Positions 1 through 8,719 of a stretch of DNA of 64,000 bases are shown here, one piece after another (position 1 is the stretch's first letter; every line of letters begins with the position of its first letter). Position numbers and translations under genes: made by a program. The DNA is taken from positions 35,571 through 99,570 of the forward strand of contig NZ_AUWQ01000035.1 in assembly GCF_000455205.1 (NCBI RefSeq), written 5' to 3'. Source of the stretch: Mycobacterium sp. UM_CSW (GTDB taxonomy: Bacteria; Actinomycetota; Actinomycetes; Mycobacteriales; Mycobacteriaceae). Under the pieces are notes generated by a model, which was given only the letters and a program-made list of their open reading frames with translations, made no database searches and was not told the origin of the DNA.

Positions 1-192
1 CGCCTGTTCCCCACCGTCATGAAGGGCACGCACGTCGACCTCGACGAGGTGACCACGGCGCGCGCCAAGACGATCCACGTCGAGTGCCCCGGCATCAACG
101 TCTACGCCGACGGCGACTTCGCCTGCGCGCTGCCCGCCGAGATTTCCGCGGTCCCCGCCGCGCTGCACGTGCTGCGAGGCGCGGTTTCCTGA
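1..192 (+). CDS. Lipid kinase (diacylglycerol/YegS type), C-terminal fragment
   Basis: Reads in frame from the first base of the window to TGA at 190-192, so only the last 63 residues are present. The segment NVYADGDFACALPAEIS followed by VPAALHVL is the typical ending of diacylglycerol-kinase-type lipid kinases, where the C-terminal lobe closes with a VxxDGE-like strand, a xLPxE/V strand and a xPxALxVLxP tail. These enzymes phosphorylate membrane lipids at the cytoplasmic face using ATP. The catalytic domain lies upstream of the window, so activity cannot be judged. The neighbourhood matches my memory of the Rv2252 (diacylglycerol kinase) region of M. tuberculosis. The stop codon directly abuts the stop of the converging regulator gene. 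Confidence 0.75.
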   Translation, partial: RLFPTVMKGTHVDLDEVTTARAKTIHVECPGINVYADGDFACALPAEISAVPAALHVLRGAVS

Positions 193-1203
193 TCAGCGCG
201 CGGGGCGGGTTGGGCGGGGATTGACGAGCCGTCCGTGACTCACGAGCGAGCCGTGCTGCTTGAGGCGCTGAGTGCGCACGTTGACCTCGTAGCTGAGGAT
301 CTCCGTTACCTGCCCGAGTTCCTCGTTGAGGTACCGGTACAGATCGTCGCTGTCCCGGCAGATGGCGATGGCCATCACGTTCTTGGACCCGCTGGTGGCG
401 CCCGCGAACGCGATGTTGTCGTGCGCCCCGATCCGCTCGCCGACGCTGTGAATATCCTTGGGCGCCACCGTCATCCATAGCATGGCGCTGAGCTGGTATC
501 CGATCCGCTCGGGCAACACGTCGACGTCATAAAGCAGCGCGCCGCAGGCCTCCAGCGCCGCAAGCCGCCGACCCACGCGCGTCACCGACCAGCCCGTGCG
601 TGCGGACAGCTGCGCCTGCGGCGTGCGGCCGTCCTCGGCGAGGGCGTCCAGGAGGGGGCGGTCCTCGGCCGTGATCGCCGGCGGCCGATCGGAGCGCACG
701 GGCCGGGGTCCCTCGGCCAGGATCTCCGCGGCCTGCCCCTCGGAGAGCCGGTGGCCGTAACCGGTCCAGGGCATGGTCGCCGGCTGGCCGAACGAGTGCA
801 GCATCAGGTCCACGGTGATGTCGGTGACCGAGGTTGCTCGCGGGAGTAGTTGCAGCAGTAGATCCTCGCGATGATCCCCGAGCGGTGCCCGGATGACGCA
901 GACCAAGTCGGTCCATCCGGCCAGCACGTTGGCGTGGGACACCTCCTGCCGGCGCACCAGCGCGTTGGCCAGCAGCGGGATGCGGTCGGGGGCGGCGCGC
1001 ATCCGGCACACCCAACTCGCCTCGCCGTCGGTCCACCGGTTCTCGAGCCCGACCACGCGCATCACGCCGTCGCGGCGCAACCGGTGATAGCGGCGCGCGA
1101 CCGTCTGCTCGCTGGCCCCGATCACGGCGCCGATCCGCCGGAACGACACCCGCGGCGCCAACTGCAACGCATGCAGAATCTGCGCGTCTATCCGATCGAT
1201 CAC
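193..1203 (-). CDS. Double-domain Lrp/AsnC-family transcriptional regulator
   Basis: 336 residues from GTG at 1203, which puts the first helix-turn-helix at the very N terminus; the upstream open frame runs without any family signal. Two Lrp units are seen in tandem: a winged HTH at about 3-50 (IDAQILHAL, then ASEQTVARRYHRL) with a ligand-type domain to about 140, and a second HTH at about 179-225 (AEDRPLLDAL, SVTRVGRRL) with its own AsnC/RAM domain to about 315. Single-unit Lrp proteins are about 150 residues, so this is the fused double form that many actinobacteria carry. The gene is divergent from an LLM oxidoreductase 99 bp away, which is the obvious candidate target. The effector is unknown. 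Confidence 0.88.
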   Translation of the reverse strand: MIDRIDAQILHALQLAPRVSFRRIGAVIGASEQTVARRYHRLRRDGVMRVVGLENRWTDGEASWVCRMRAAPDRIPLLANALVRRQEVSHANVLAGWTDLVCVIRAPLGDHREDLLLQLLPRATSVTDITVDLMLHSFGQPATMPWTGYGHRLSEGQAAEILAEGPRPVRSDRPPAITAEDRPLLDALAEDGRTPQAQLSARTGWSVTRVGRRLAALEACGALLYDVDVLPERIGYQLSAMLWMTVAPKDIHSVGERIGAHDNIAFAGATSGSKNVMAIAICRDSDDLYRYLNEELGQVTEILSYEVNVRTQRLKQHGSLVSHGRLVNPRPTRPAR

Positions 1204-1302
1204 GGTGAAAAGTATCCGACAATCAGGGTTCAGATGAGGACTTCTCTCCAATCCCGGCGCATCGATCGTTGATTTCCAGCGACCACTGCCAGCCTGGAAC
1301 CC

Positions 1303-2184
1303 ATGAACCCCACGGGCATGCACACCATGCGGATCGGAATCGGACTGCCCGGCCATATCGCCCACGTGGCGGGGCCCTTGACCGCCGAGTGGGCCCGCCG
1401 AGCCGAGCAGCGCGGGTTCGCCAGCGTGGCCGCGATCGACCGGCTGGTGTACGAAAGCCTCGACGCGATCGCCGCGTTGTCGGTGGCCGCGGGCGCCACC
1501 ACCGACATCGGCTTGATGACCAACGTGCTGCTGGCCCCGCTGTATCCGGCGGTGCTGCTGGCCAAGCAAATCACCACCGTCGCCGCCGCATCCGGTGACC
1601 GGCTCACGCTCGGGTTGGGCGTCGGGAGTCGACCCGACGACTACACCGCCGTCGGCGTCGACTTCCGGCGGCGCGGGCGCATCCTCGACCAGACCGTCGC
1701 CGTGCTGCGCGACGCGTGCGACGCCAAGGTCGTCGCCGGCGATAAGGCGCTCAGCCCGGCACCGGCGCGGATCCCGATCTTGTTCGGTGGACGCGCCGAC
1801 GCGACGATCCGGCGCGCCGCAACGATCGGCGACGGCTGGGCCGCCGGAGCGCTGCGCGAGTACGCCAACCAGTCCGCGCTCGCCGACCGGGTGCGTGCGG
1901 CGTGGACGCAGGCGGGCCGGTCGGGCCGTCCCCGGCTGCACGCCAGCGTCAACTTCGCCCTGGGCGACGCCGACACCGTCGCCGCCGGTCGCGCAAACCT
2001 GTACCGCTATTACGGGTTCAAACCGGACTACGCCGCCCTGAACGTCGACGACATGGTCGCCTCACCCGAGGATGCGGCACAGACCGTGCGCGCCTACCGC
2101 GACCTGGGCTTCGACGGGCTGGTGTTCCACCCCTTTGTGGCCGATATCGAGCAGGTCGACCGCCTCGCGGACGCGGTCTTGTGA
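1303..2184 (+). CDS. LLM-class (luciferase-like) F420/FMN-dependent oxidoreductase
   Basis: 293 residues from ATG 1303; ATG 1327 (MRIGIGLPG) is an equally credible start because the first beta strand begins there and no strong ribosome site distinguishes them. The TIM-barrel landmarks of the luciferase-like family are visible: RIGIGLP at the N terminus, GLMTNVLLAPLYP, LTLGLGVGSRPDDY and, near the C terminus, FDGLVFHPF. In mycobacteria most members use coenzyme F420 for hydride transfer on hydrophobic substrates; the substrate here cannot be read from sequence. It is divergent from the double Lrp regulator, suggesting control by it, and ends 9 bp from the converging DUF3145 gene. Confidence 0.85.
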   Translation: MNPTGMHTMRIGIGLPGHIAHVAGPLTAEWARRAEQRGFASVAAIDRLVYESLDAIAALSVAAGATTDIGLMTNVLLAPLYPAVLLAKQITTVAAASGDRLTLGLGVGSRPDDYTAVGVDFRRRGRILDQTVAVLRDACDAKVVAGDKALSPAPARIPILFGGRADATIRRAATIGDGWAAGALREYANQSALADRVRAAWTQAGRSGRPRLHASVNFALGDADTVAAGRANLYRYYGFKPDYAALNVDDMVASPEDAAQTVRAYRDLGFDGLVFHPFVADIEQVDRLADAVL

Positions 2185-2193
2185 CGGAGCCGC

Positions 2194-2706
2194 TTACCCG
2201 ACGCCGCGGCTGAGCCAGGTCACTTCCCCGGCGTCGCCGCCGTCGCGATACACCTCGAGCGCCTCGTCCCACGCCGTGCCCAGCACCGAGTCCAGCTCGG
2301 CGGCCAGATAGTCGGCGCCCTGCGCCATCATCGACCGAAGCCGCATCTCCCCTACCATGACGTCGCCGTTGGCGCTCATCGAGCCGCTCCACAGGCCGAG
2401 CTGCGGGGTGTGGCTGAACCGCTGGCCGTCGACCCCCGGGCTCGGGTCCTCGGTGACCTCGAACCGCAGCACTGACCACGAGCGCAGGGCGTTGGCCAAC
2501 CGGGCGCCGGTGCCCACCGGCCCGACCCAGTTGGTGACCGCGCGCAGCTGCCCGGGCATCGCCGGCTGCGGCGTCCAGACCAGGTTGGCCTTCGACTGCA
2601 GGGTTGACGACAACGCCCACTCGACGTGCGGGCATACCGCCGCGGGCGAGGCGTGGACGTACACCACACCGGTCGTCACGTCGGCAAATTGGTTCGACGC
2701 ACGCAT
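2194..2706 (-). CDS. DUF3145 family protein
   Basis: 170 residues from ATG 2706, preceded by GAAGGAG; the frame extends 20 codons further upstream but those residues are not conserved-looking and lack a ribosome site. The sequence is the highly conserved mycobacterial DUF3145 type: NQFADVTTGVVYVHASP, CPHVEWALSSTL, WTPQPAMPGQLRA, and HTPQLGLWSG are recognisable family segments. No membrane segment or signal peptide. The function of the family is unknown; it is restricted to actinobacteria as far as I know. It follows the beta-lactamase-like gene on the same strand with about 120 bp between, so it probably has its own promoter in 2707-2829. Confidence 0.88.
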   Translation of the reverse strand: MRASNQFADVTTGVVYVHASPAAVCPHVEWALSSTLQSKANLVWTPQPAMPGQLRAVTNWVGPVGTGARLANALRSWSVLRFEVTEDPSPGVDGQRFSHTPQLGLWSGSMSANGDVMVGEMRLRSMMAQGADYLAAELDSVLGTAWDEALEVYRDGGDAGEVTWLSRGVG

Positions 2707-2829
2707 CTCCTGCTCCTTCGGTTCCACGAGGGACGTCTTCCCCAACGACCTGGTGGACCCGTACAAGCGGGATGCATGTAAAGTTTTGTGTCCTGCGTGT
2801 CTATTGTGCCCTCTGATGCCCCTGTTGCG

Positions 2830-3654
2830 CTAGTGTGCGGAGTGGTCAATTATGACCGCATCCGAAATCGTCGGCCACGGCTCCAACGCCCACTCGCCGA
2901 AATCGCGGTCGGTCAGCACCACCAGCGCCAGGTCGGCCTCGGGATCGACCCAGATAAACCCGCCCGACTGGCCGAAATGGCCGTACGTCCGCGCCGAGTT
3001 GCGCGACCCCGTCCAGTGCGGCGATTTGCCGTCGCGGATCTCGAAACCCAGGCCCCAGTCGTTGGGCCGCTGCACCCCATAGCCTGGCAGCACGCCGTCC
3101 AGGCCGGGAAATTGCACGGTCGTGGCCTCGGCGTGCAGCTGCGGCGACACGATGGCCGGCCGCAGCAGCTCGCGGGCGAAGGCCGCCAGATCGGCGACCG
3201 TCGAGGTGGCGCCGAACCCAGCGGCCGCGACGCCGCCGTTCAGCCGGGTAGTGGCCATGCCGAGCGGCTCGCACACCGCCTCGTACAGATAGCGGCCGAA
3301 CTCGATCGCGGACTCGGCCTCCAAAGTCTGGGCCAGCACGGTGAAGCCCTGGTTTGAATACATCCGCCGGGTGCCGGGCTTGGCCAGTACCCGATCGTTG
3401 TGCATCGCCAGGCCCGACGCGTGCGCCAGCAGGTGCCGGACCGTGGAGCCGGGCGGGCCGGCGGGGGTGTCGAGCTCGACGACGCCCTCCTCGATGGCGA
3501 TCTGCGCGGCCCGGGCCACCAGCGGCTTGGTCACCGAGGCCAGCTCGAAGACCCGCGCGGTGTCGCCGTGGCTGGCCAGGACCCCGGCCGGCCCGACGAC
3601 CGCGGCGGCCGCATTGGCCACCGGCCAATCATCGAGCGCGTCGAGGGCGGTCAC
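2830..3654 (-). CDS. Serine beta-lactamase-like hydrolase (class C / penicillin-binding fold)
   Basis: 274 residues from GTG 3654. The GTG overlaps the TGA of the upstream methyltransferase as GTGA, so the two are translationally coupled. The three active-site motifs of the beta-lactamase family are present in order: SVTK (residues 40-43, nucleophile Ser40 and Lys43), YSN (99-101) and HFG (226-228, in the place of KTG). No signal peptide, so it is likely cytoplasmic and probably an esterase or peptidase-type relative rather than a secreted beta-lactamase. I recall the M. tuberculosis counterpart as Rv2257c, next to Rv2258c as here. Confidence 0.88.
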   Translation of the reverse strand: MTALDALDDWPVANAAAAVVGPAGVLASHGDTARVFELASVTKPLVARAAQIAIEEGVVELDTPAGPPGSTVRHLLAHASGLAMHNDRVLAKPGTRRMYSNQGFTVLAQTLEAESAIEFGRYLYEAVCEPLGMATTRLNGGVAAAGFGATSTVADLAAFARELLRPAIVSPQLHAEATTVQFPGLDGVLPGYGVQRPNDWGLGFEIRDGKSPHWTGSRNSARTYGHFGQSGGFIWVDPEADLALVVLTDRDFGEWALEPWPTISDAVIIDHSAH

Positions 3655-4721
3655 TTCCTGGCGATGTAGTAGCTGTTGATCGGGTCCCCCTCGATCTCGG
3701 TCACCCGGACGTCGGCGAACCCGGCGTCGGCGAGCATCGACGTGGCCAGCTGCGTCCCCCATGCAGTGCCCAGCCCGACGCCGTCCAGCGCCAACGACAC
3801 CGTCATGCAGTGCATCAGCGAGACCGTGTAGAGGTAGGTGCTCATCGGGACGTCGACGTTGTCCTCCAGCCGGCTCGACGCCTTGATGTCGGCCATCAGG
3901 AAAACGCCGCCCGGTCGCAGCGCGCGGTAGATGTTCTCCAGCACCTTGGCGGGCTGCGCCTGATCGTGAATGGCGTCGAATGTGGTGATGACGTCGTAGG
4001 CGTCGGTCTTGTCCAGGTCGGTCAGGTTGTGCGCCTCGAAGAAGGCGTTGGTCAGGCCGAGCCGGGCCGCCTCCTCAACTCCCGTCGCGATGGCCTCTTT
4101 CGAAAAGTCGATGCCGGTGAACCGGCTCGCCGGGAACGCCTGTGCCATCACATTGATCGCGTGTCCGCTGCCGCAGCCGAAGTCGGCCACGTCCGCGCCG
4201 GCGCGCAGGCGGTCGGGCAGGCCGTCGACCAACGGCAGCACGACGTCGACGAGCGCGATATCGAACACCGCGGCGCTCTGCTCGGCCATCAGCGCGTGGA
4301 AGCGCGGGAACTCGCTGTAGGGCAGCCCGCCGCCGTCGCGGAAGCAGCCGACGATCTTCTGCTCCACCTCGCCGAGCTGCGGGAGGAACAGCGCCACCAA
4401 CGCCAGATTGTCGGGCCCGGCCGCGCGGGTCAGAGCGGCCGCCCGGTGGGCGGGCAGCGTGTAGGTCGCGGTGGCCGGGTCGTAGTCGACGACGTGCGCG
4501 GTGGTCATGCCGGCCAGCCATTCGCGCACATAGCGTTCGTTGAGGCCGGCGGCCTCGGCGATCTGCGCGCTGGTGGCCGGCGGGAGCCCGGCCATCGTGT
4601 CCAGCAGGCCGGTCTGGTGACCGATGCTCAACAGGATCGTGAGGCTCGCGCCGTCGATGGCCGCGACCATTCGCCCGGCGAATTCCTCTGTGGTCTCGGA
4701 GGTTGTCTCAGGTGCCGTCAC
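3651..4721 (-). CDS. Class I SAM-dependent methyltransferase with N-terminal winged helix (Rv2258c-like)
   Basis: 356 residues. Residues about 20-90 form a winged-helix dimerisation domain of the O-methyltransferase type ([29 protein letters not shown]). The Rossmann methyltransferase follows, with SAM motif I as VADFGCGSG (178-186), an acidic residue ending the second strand in FTGIDFSK and a post-I/II region [14 protein letters not shown]. Lacks a signal peptide; cytosolic. The arrangement of winged helix plus methyltransferase matches Rv2258c of M. tuberculosis, whose substrate is not established. First gene of a two-gene unit with the beta-lactamase-like gene (GTGA overlap), divergent from mscR; the 129-bp divergent gap contains a 57-nt inverted repeat. 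Confidence 0.9.
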   Translation of the reverse strand: MTAPETTSETTEEFAGRMVAAIDGASLTILLSIGHQTGLLDTMAGLPPATSAQIAEAAGLNERYVREWLAGMTTAHVVDYDPATATYTLPAHRAAALTRAAGPDNLALVALFLPQLGEVEQKIVGCFRDGGGLPYSEFPRFHALMAEQSAAVFDIALVDVVLPLVDGLPDRLRAGADVADFGCGSGHAINVMAQAFPASRFTGIDFSKEAIATGVEEAARLGLTNAFFEAHNLTDLDKTDAYDVITTFDAIHDQAQPAKVLENIYRALRPGGVFLMADIKASSRLEDNVDVPMSTYLYTVSLMHCMTVSLALDGVGLGTAWGTQLATSMLADAGFADVRVTEIEGDPINSYYIARK

Positions 4722-4754
4722 GTTCTGCAGACGCTACACCGGGTCCCCTCTCGC

Positions 4755-4811
4755 CGAGTCTGCGCTCAGCGCGTGCGTTTGGCCCAAGTGGGCGATCTCA
4801 GCGCAGACTCG
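4755..4811. repeat. Intergenic inverted repeat (hairpin A)
   Basis: CGAGTCTGCGCT at 4755-4766 is repeated as its exact reverse complement at 4800-4811 (12-bp perfect arms, 33-nt loop). It sits between two divergent start codons, so it cannot act as a 3' terminator for either flanking gene; it may be a regulatory or dispersed palindromic element. See hairpins B, C and E for similar structures. Confidence 0.7.
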
Positions 4812-4850
4812 ACGCAACGACGCGCAAAGCCCGCCAGTAGGTTGGTGCCC

Positions 4851-5936
4851 ATGAGTCAGACAGTGCGCGGAGTCATTTCACGCAAGAAGGGCGAACCCGT
4901 CGAGCTGGTCGACATCGTCGTCCCCGACCCCGGACCCGGCGAGGCGGTGGTCGACGTCATCGCCTGCGGGGTCTGCCACACCGACCTGACGTACCGCGAA
5001 GGCGGCATCAACGACGAGTATCCGTTCCTGCTCGGCCACGAGGCCGCCGGCCGCGTCGAAGCGGTGGGGCCGGGCGTGACGGCGGTCGAGCCGGGCGACT
5101 TCGTGATCCTGAACTGGCGCGCCGTGTGCGGGCAGTGCCGGGCCTGCAAGCGCGGCCGCCCGCACCTGTGCTTCGACACGTTCAACGCCACCCAGAAGAT
5201 GACGCTGACCGACGGCACGGAACTCACCCCGGCGTTGGGCATCGGGGCGTTCGCCGACAAGACGCTGGTGCACTCCGGCCAGTGCACCAAGGTCGACCCG
5301 CAAGCCGACCCCGCCGTCGCCGGCCTGCTGGGCTGCGGCGTGATGGCCGGCATCGGCGCCGCGATCAACACCGGGGCGGTGACCCGCGACGACACCGTCG
5401 CCGTGATCGGCTGCGGCGGGGTGGGCGACGCCGCGATCGCCGGCGCGGCGCTGGTCGGGGCCCGGCAGATCATCGCCGTCGACACCGACAACACCAAGCT
5501 GGACCTGGCCCGCAAGTTCGGCGCCACCCACACGATCAACGCCCGCGAGTTCGACGTGGTGAAGACGATCCAGGACCTCACCGACGGCTTCGGCGTCAAC
5601 GTGGCGATCGATGCGGTGGGCCGCCCCGAAACCTGGCAGCAGGCCTTCTACGCCCGAGACCTCGCGGGAACCGTTGTGCTGGTTGGTGTTCCGACGCCCG
5701 ACATGCGCCTGGACATGCCGCTGGTCGACTTCTTCAGCCACGGCGGCTCGCTGAAGTCGTCGTGGTACGGCGACTGCCTGCCAGAGCGCGACTTCCCCAC
5801 CCTGATCGACCTGTACCTGCAGGGCCGGCTGCCGTTGGACAAGTTCGTCACCGAGCGAATCGGCCTCGACGACGTCGAGGAGGCTTTCCACAAGATGCAT
5901 GGCGGCAAGATATTGCGATCGGTGGTGCTGCTCTGA
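4851..5936 (+). CDS. mscR: S-(hydroxymethyl)mycothiol dehydrogenase
   Basis: 361 residues from ATG 4851; the frame is open far upstream but the family begins here ([16 protein letters not shown]). This is a zinc-dependent medium-chain alcohol dehydrogenase. Catalytic zinc ligands are Cys42 and His63 (GHE box), structural zinc ligands Cys93, Cys96, Cys99 and Cys107, and the NAD site is [12 protein letters not shown]. Known function of the family: oxidation of S-hydroxymethylmycothiol in formaldehyde detoxification, and reduction of S-nitrosomycothiol. The next gene, an MBL hydrolase, overlaps it as TGATG, the same pair as Rv2259-Rv2260 in M. tuberculosis. The hydrolase would be the natural candidate for splitting the thioester product. 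Confidence 0.93.
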   Translation: MSQTVRGVISRKKGEPVELVDIVVPDPGPGEAVVDVIACGVCHTDLTYREGGINDEYPFLLGHEAAGRVEAVGPGVTAVEPGDFVILNWRAVCGQCRACKRGRPHLCFDTFNATQKMTLTDGTELTPALGIGAFADKTLVHSGQCTKVDPQADPAVAGLLGCGVMAGIGAAINTGAVTRDDTVAVIGCGGVGDAAIAGAALVGARQIIAVDTDNTKLDLARKFGATHTINAREFDVVKTIQDLTDGFGVNVAIDAVGRPETWQQAFYARDLAGTVVLVGVPTPDMRLDMPLVDFFSHGGSLKSSWYGDCLPERDFPTLIDLYLQGRLPLDKFVTERIGLDDVEEAFHKMHGGKILRSVVLL

Positions 5937-6559
5937 TGGTGGACATCGATCGGGTGGTGACCCACGGCACGTTCGAATTGGACGGCGGCAGTTGGGAAGT
6001 CGACAATAACATCTGGCTGATCGGCGACAATTCCAACGTCGTGGTGTTCGACGCCGCCCACGATGCGGCGCCGATCGTCGAGGCCGTGGCCGGCCGCCAT
6101 GTCGTCGCGGTGGTGTGCACGCACGGCCACAACGACCACGTGACGGTCGCGCCCAAGCTCGGCAAGACACTCGACGCGCCGGTGCTGCTGCATCCCGCCG
6201 ACGAGGTCCTGTGGCGAATGACGCACCCGGACAGCGACTTCCGCTCCATCTCCGACGGCCAGACGCTGAGCGTGGGAGGCACGGAGTTGCGGGCGCTGCA
6301 CACCCCGGGCCACTCCCCCGGATCGGTGTGTTGGTATTCGCATGACCTGGGCGTCGTGTTCAGCGGCGACACCCTGTTCTCCGGCGGCCCCGGCGCCACC
6401 GGCCGGTCGTACTCCGATTTCCCGACGATCCTGCAGTCCATCTCGGAGCGCCTCGGCACGCTGCCCGGCGAGACGATCGTGCACACCGGGCACGGCGACA
6501 GCACCACCGTCGGCGACGAGATCGTGCACTACGAAGAGTGGGTCGCCCGCGGCCACTAG
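5936..6559 (+). CDS. MBL-fold (glyoxalase II-like) hydrolase, mscR partner
   Basis: 207 residues from ATG 5936, whose A is shared with the mscR stop codon (TGATG). Metal motif THGHNDH (His63, His65, Asp67, His68) is intact, followed by the HTPGHSPGS (third His), FSGDTLF (Asp) and HTGHGDST (His) segments, the complete glyoxalase II-type metallo-beta-lactamase ligand set. Cytosolic. Family knowledge: such proteins hydrolyse thioesters; paired with mscR it probably hydrolyses S-formylmycothiol to formate plus mycothiol. That assignment is inference from coupling and from the conserved Rv2259-Rv2260 arrangement. Confidence 0.9.
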   Translation: MVDIDRVVTHGTFELDGGSWEVDNNIWLIGDNSNVVVFDAAHDAAPIVEAVAGRHVVAVVCTHGHNDHVTVAPKLGKTLDAPVLLHPADEVLWRMTHPDSDFRSISDGQTLSVGGTELRALHTPGHSPGSVCWYSHDLGVVFSGDTLFSGGPGATGRSYSDFPTILQSISERLGTLPGETIVHTGHGDSTTVGDEIVHYEEWVARGH

Positions 6560-6614
6560 GTCACCCGCTCCACCCAGCTCAACCTCCTTGGTCGATTCCG
6601 TCATGTTCCTGTAT

Positions 6615-6637
6615 TGTCACATTTAGTGATAATCATC
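6615..6637. promoter_or_regulatory. Putative MarR half-operator upstream of the NAD(P)-binding protein gene
   Basis: TGTCACATTTAGTGATAATC and the three bases after it match the left half and centre of the palindrome at 7879-7909 in 19 of 23 positions. It lies 15 bp upstream of the ATG at 6653. The likeness suggests that the same MarR protein controls both transcription units. Confidence 0.6.
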
Positions 6638-6652
6638 GCGGAAGGCGGACTC

Positions 6653-7291
6653 ATGAAGATCACGGTATTCGGCGCGACCGGTGGCGTCGGTCGCGAGCTG
6701 GTAAAGCAAGCGCTGGGACGCGGTTACGGCGCGGTCGCCGTCGTACGCGATGCCGGACGGCTGGGCGTGACACACCCAGCGCTGGACGTCGTCACGGTCA
6801 CCGCGCTCGACGAGCCCGGCACCCTCATCCCGGCGATCCGCGGAAGCGACGCCGTGCTGTCGGCCCTCGGTCCGCGTGGACGGAAAGACGGGCCCGTCGT
6901 GAGCAGCAGCACCCGCGCGATCCTGGCGGCGATGAACGCCTGCTCGACGAAGCGATTCGTCGCTGTCAGCGCGCTGCCGGTAGGCCCGACGGCCGAAGGC
7001 GAGCGTTTGATGACGCGCTGGGTGTTGCTTCCTGTGCTGAAAACCGTTCTGGGAAACGTCTATGCCGACCTCGCCGACATGGAATCCGTCTTGCAGCACA
7101 GCGACGTCGATTGGACCGTCGTGCGTCCGCCCCGGCTTGTCGACCGGCCCCTCACCGGTGATTACCGCACGGTGGTGGGCGCCAACGTGGCGCGCGGGTC
7201 GGCCATCTCGAGGGCCGACGTTGCGCACGCCATGCTCGACGCCCTGGCGTTGGCACAGACGATCCGGCAGCCAGTCGGCGTGTCGTACTGA
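6653..7291 (+). CDS. NAD(P)-binding (NmrA/atypical SDR) oxidoreductase
   Basis: 212 residues from ATG 6653, with GGAAGGCGGA before it. N-terminal Rossmann motif VFGATGGVGRELV (TGxxG type of atypical SDR/NmrA proteins), then VVRDAGRL, a short strand with SDAVLSALGP and KRFVAVSALPVG. The usual YxxxK catalytic pair is not evident, as in the NAD(P)H-sensing or flavin-reductase-like members (BLVRB group). Cytosolic. It is the first gene of a MarR-associated set; a sequence similar to the MarR palindrome lies just upstream, so it is probably induced with the downstream exported copper oxidase operon. Confidence 0.82.
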   Translation: MKITVFGATGGVGRELVKQALGRGYGAVAVVRDAGRLGVTHPALDVVTVTALDEPGTLIPAIRGSDAVLSALGPRGRKDGPVVSSSTRAILAAMNACSTKRFVAVSALPVGPTAEGERLMTRWVLLPVLKTVLGNVYADLADMESVLQHSDVDWTVVRPPRLVDRPLTGDYRTVVGANVARGSAISRADVAHAMLDALALAQTIRQPVGVSY

Positions 7292-7335
7292 TTATCCTGA
7301 CCCGTGACAATCCCGGCCGGTGTTAGCCTTGGCCG

Positions 7336-7812
7336 ATGACTGAACAGGGCTCCGGCATCACCGAACTCGACGAACGGATCCCGTTTCTGCTCTCACAGCT
7401 GGGCGCCCACGTCAGCAGCGATTTCCAGCGGCGGCTGGCGCCGATCGGAACCGACCCGCGCACGTACGCGGTGCTGCTGGCCTTGGCCGCCGCCGACGGC
7501 CAGTCCCAGCGCCAGCTGTCCGAACGCCTCGGCATTCACCGCAACGCCATGGTCATGGTCATCGACAACCTTGAGCAACGCGGGCTGGCCAAACGGTTGA
7601 CCCATCCCGACGACAGACGGGCGGTGGCCGTGACCCTTACCGCCAAGGCCCGCCGGCTGCTACCGGCCTTGCACGACCAGGGCCGTGAGCTCGAAGACGA
7701 GATCGCCGCACCGCTGTCCGCGACGGAACGGGCCACGCTGCGGCGACTTTTGCAGCGAGTCGCGGCCGGAGCGGGCCTCATCCCGGGGGTCCACCCGGGC
7801 CTGACGCGCTGA
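7336..7812 (+). CDS. MarR-family transcriptional regulator
   Basis: 158 residues. The winged HTH is clear: SQRQLSERLGIHRNAMVMVIDNLEQRGLAKR followed by the wing HPDDRRAVAVTLTAKA, here cut into pieces: recognition helix HRNAMVMVIDNL and wing RLTHPDDRRA. N- and C-terminal helices give the dimerisation arms. MarR proteins bind short palindromes and release on phenolic or oxidative ligands. It lies between two presumed target units, with a perfect 15-bp-armed palindrome 67 bp downstream of its stop and a related half-site upstream of the preceding gene. No cysteine is seen, which argues for a small-molecule ligand rather than thiol oxidation. Confidence 0.9.
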   Translation: MTEQGSGITELDERIPFLLSQLGAHVSSDFQRRLAPIGTDPRTYAVLLALAAADGQSQRQLSERLGIHRNAMVMVIDNLEQRGLAKRLTHPDDRRAVAVTLTAKARRLLPALHDQGRELEDEIAAPLSATERATLRRLLQRVAAGAGLIPGVHPGLTR

Positions 7813-7878
7813 AAGCGTTCTGCAACCACTCGGCCGAGCTTCACTGAGACCAGCGGGGGTCTGGCACTCCGCATGATT

Positions 7879-7909
7879 GTCACATATGATGATGATCATC
7901 ATATGTGAC
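7879..7909. promoter_or_regulatory. 31-bp palindromic operator (probable MarR site)
   Basis: GTCACATATGATGAT, one central G, then its exact reverse complement ATCATCATATGTGAC: 15-bp perfect arms. It sits 32 bp before the GTG of the DoxX-like gene and 67 bp after the MarR stop, exactly where the promoter of the membrane/oxidase operon should be. Confidence 0.85.
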
Positions 7910-7940
7910 TAATATGCCTCTGGCTCGATAGGAGAGCGCC

Positions 7941-8309
7941 GTGCACACCGCATATCTCGTCATAACGCTCATCGCGATCGCCTTCGATGGATTTTCCGGC
8001 GTCGCGGCACTGGTTCACTTCGCACCGATCCTTCCGGGGATGGCAAGCGCGGGCGTGCCGGTCTCGTGGTTGACGTTTCCCATCGGTACGTTGAAGACGC
8101 TGGGCACCGTCGGACTCGTTGTGGGCCTGTGGGTTCCGGCCATCGGCATCGCGGCCGCCGCGGGACTGGTGATCTTCTTTGTGTGCGCCGTCTACACCCA
8201 CGTACTTGCCCACGACATCACCGGTCAAATGATGTTCGGCGGGTTTCTGCTCGCGCTCAATTGCGCAACGTTGGCGGCCACGATCGCCGCCCACCCGGGG
8301 ATCTTGTGA
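7941..8309 (+). CDS. Small DoxX-like integral membrane protein
   Basis: 122 residues from GTG 7941, with TAGGAGAG as ribosome site. Four hydrophobic helices: about 3-22, 45-62, 65-90 and 97-117, with the pattern of the DoxX/DUF4267-like small membrane proteins (GVAALVHFAP, GTLKTLGTVGLVVGLWVP). Such proteins are often near redox enzymes and detoxification genes; function is not established. First gene of a three-gene unit behind the MarR-type palindrome; 2 bp separate its stop from the next start. Confidence 0.75.
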   Translation: MHTAYLVITLIAIAFDGFSGVAALVHFAPILPGMASAGVPVSWLTFPIGTLKTLGTVGLVVGLWVPAIGIAAAAGLVIFFVCAVYTHVLAHDITGQMMFGGFLLALNCATLAATIAAHPGIL

Positions 8310-8311
8310 CC

Positions 8312-8719
8312 ATGAAACCGGCCGCGCGTGCGCCATTGTTGTTGGCGCGCTTCAGCACCGCGTTGATGGTCGCCTGGGCGCTGATACAGGCGATCTTGGC
8401 CGGCAATTTCCTCGGCGGCCAGTACGATGCGCTGCAGCTGCACGCGCTTGGCGCGAGAGCGATCACGGTCACCTCCGCGGTGCAGATCGTGATCCTGGCG
8501 TGGGTCTGGCGCAGCACAGGCCGCCGGGGACCGTTCTTCGCGGGCGTCGTGCAGACCCTGCTGCTCGTCGCCGAGTTCGCGACCGGCGAACTGCGCCTCA
8601 CCGCCCTACACGTCCCGCTCGGTGTGCTGCTGGTCGCCGGGATTGTCCAACTGGTGACGATGATCTGGCGTATCCCCCTGCCGATGCGCGCCGGCGCGGA
8701 CCTCGAGGCGACACGATGA
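8312..8719 (+). CDS. Four-helix integral membrane protein, function unknown
   Basis: 135 residues from ATG 8312. Hydrophobic stretches at about 8-30, 47-64, 72-90 and 98-117 predict four transmembrane helices, ending with a short polar cytoplasmic tail. No family recognised; the general look resembles small conserved actinobacterial membrane proteins. It is translationally coupled to both neighbours: 2 bp after the DoxX-like gene, and its stop overlaps the oxidase start as ATGA. The context suggests a membrane component or chaperone serving the exported oxidase. Confidence 0.72.
   Translation: MKPAARAPLLLARFSTALMVAWALIQAILAGNFLGGQYDALQLHALGARAITVTSAVQIVILAWVWRSTGRRGPFFAGVVQTLLLVAEFATGELRLTALHVPLGVLLVAGIVQLVTMIWRIPLPMRAGADLEATR

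Noticed and set aside
1204-1941. N-terminal extension of the Lrp frame
   Set aside because: It is antisense to the LLM gene, low-complexity, and the first HTH starts right at GTG 1203.
3354-4850. Long upstream extension of the mscR frame
   Set aside because: It runs antisense through the methyltransferase and beta-lactamase genes and has Arg/Pro-rich nonsense composition; the family begins at ATG 4851.
4878-6170. 430-codon minus-strand frame opposite mscR
   Set aside because: Antisense shadow with no recognisable domain; mscR and the MBL gene on the other strand have full motif sets.
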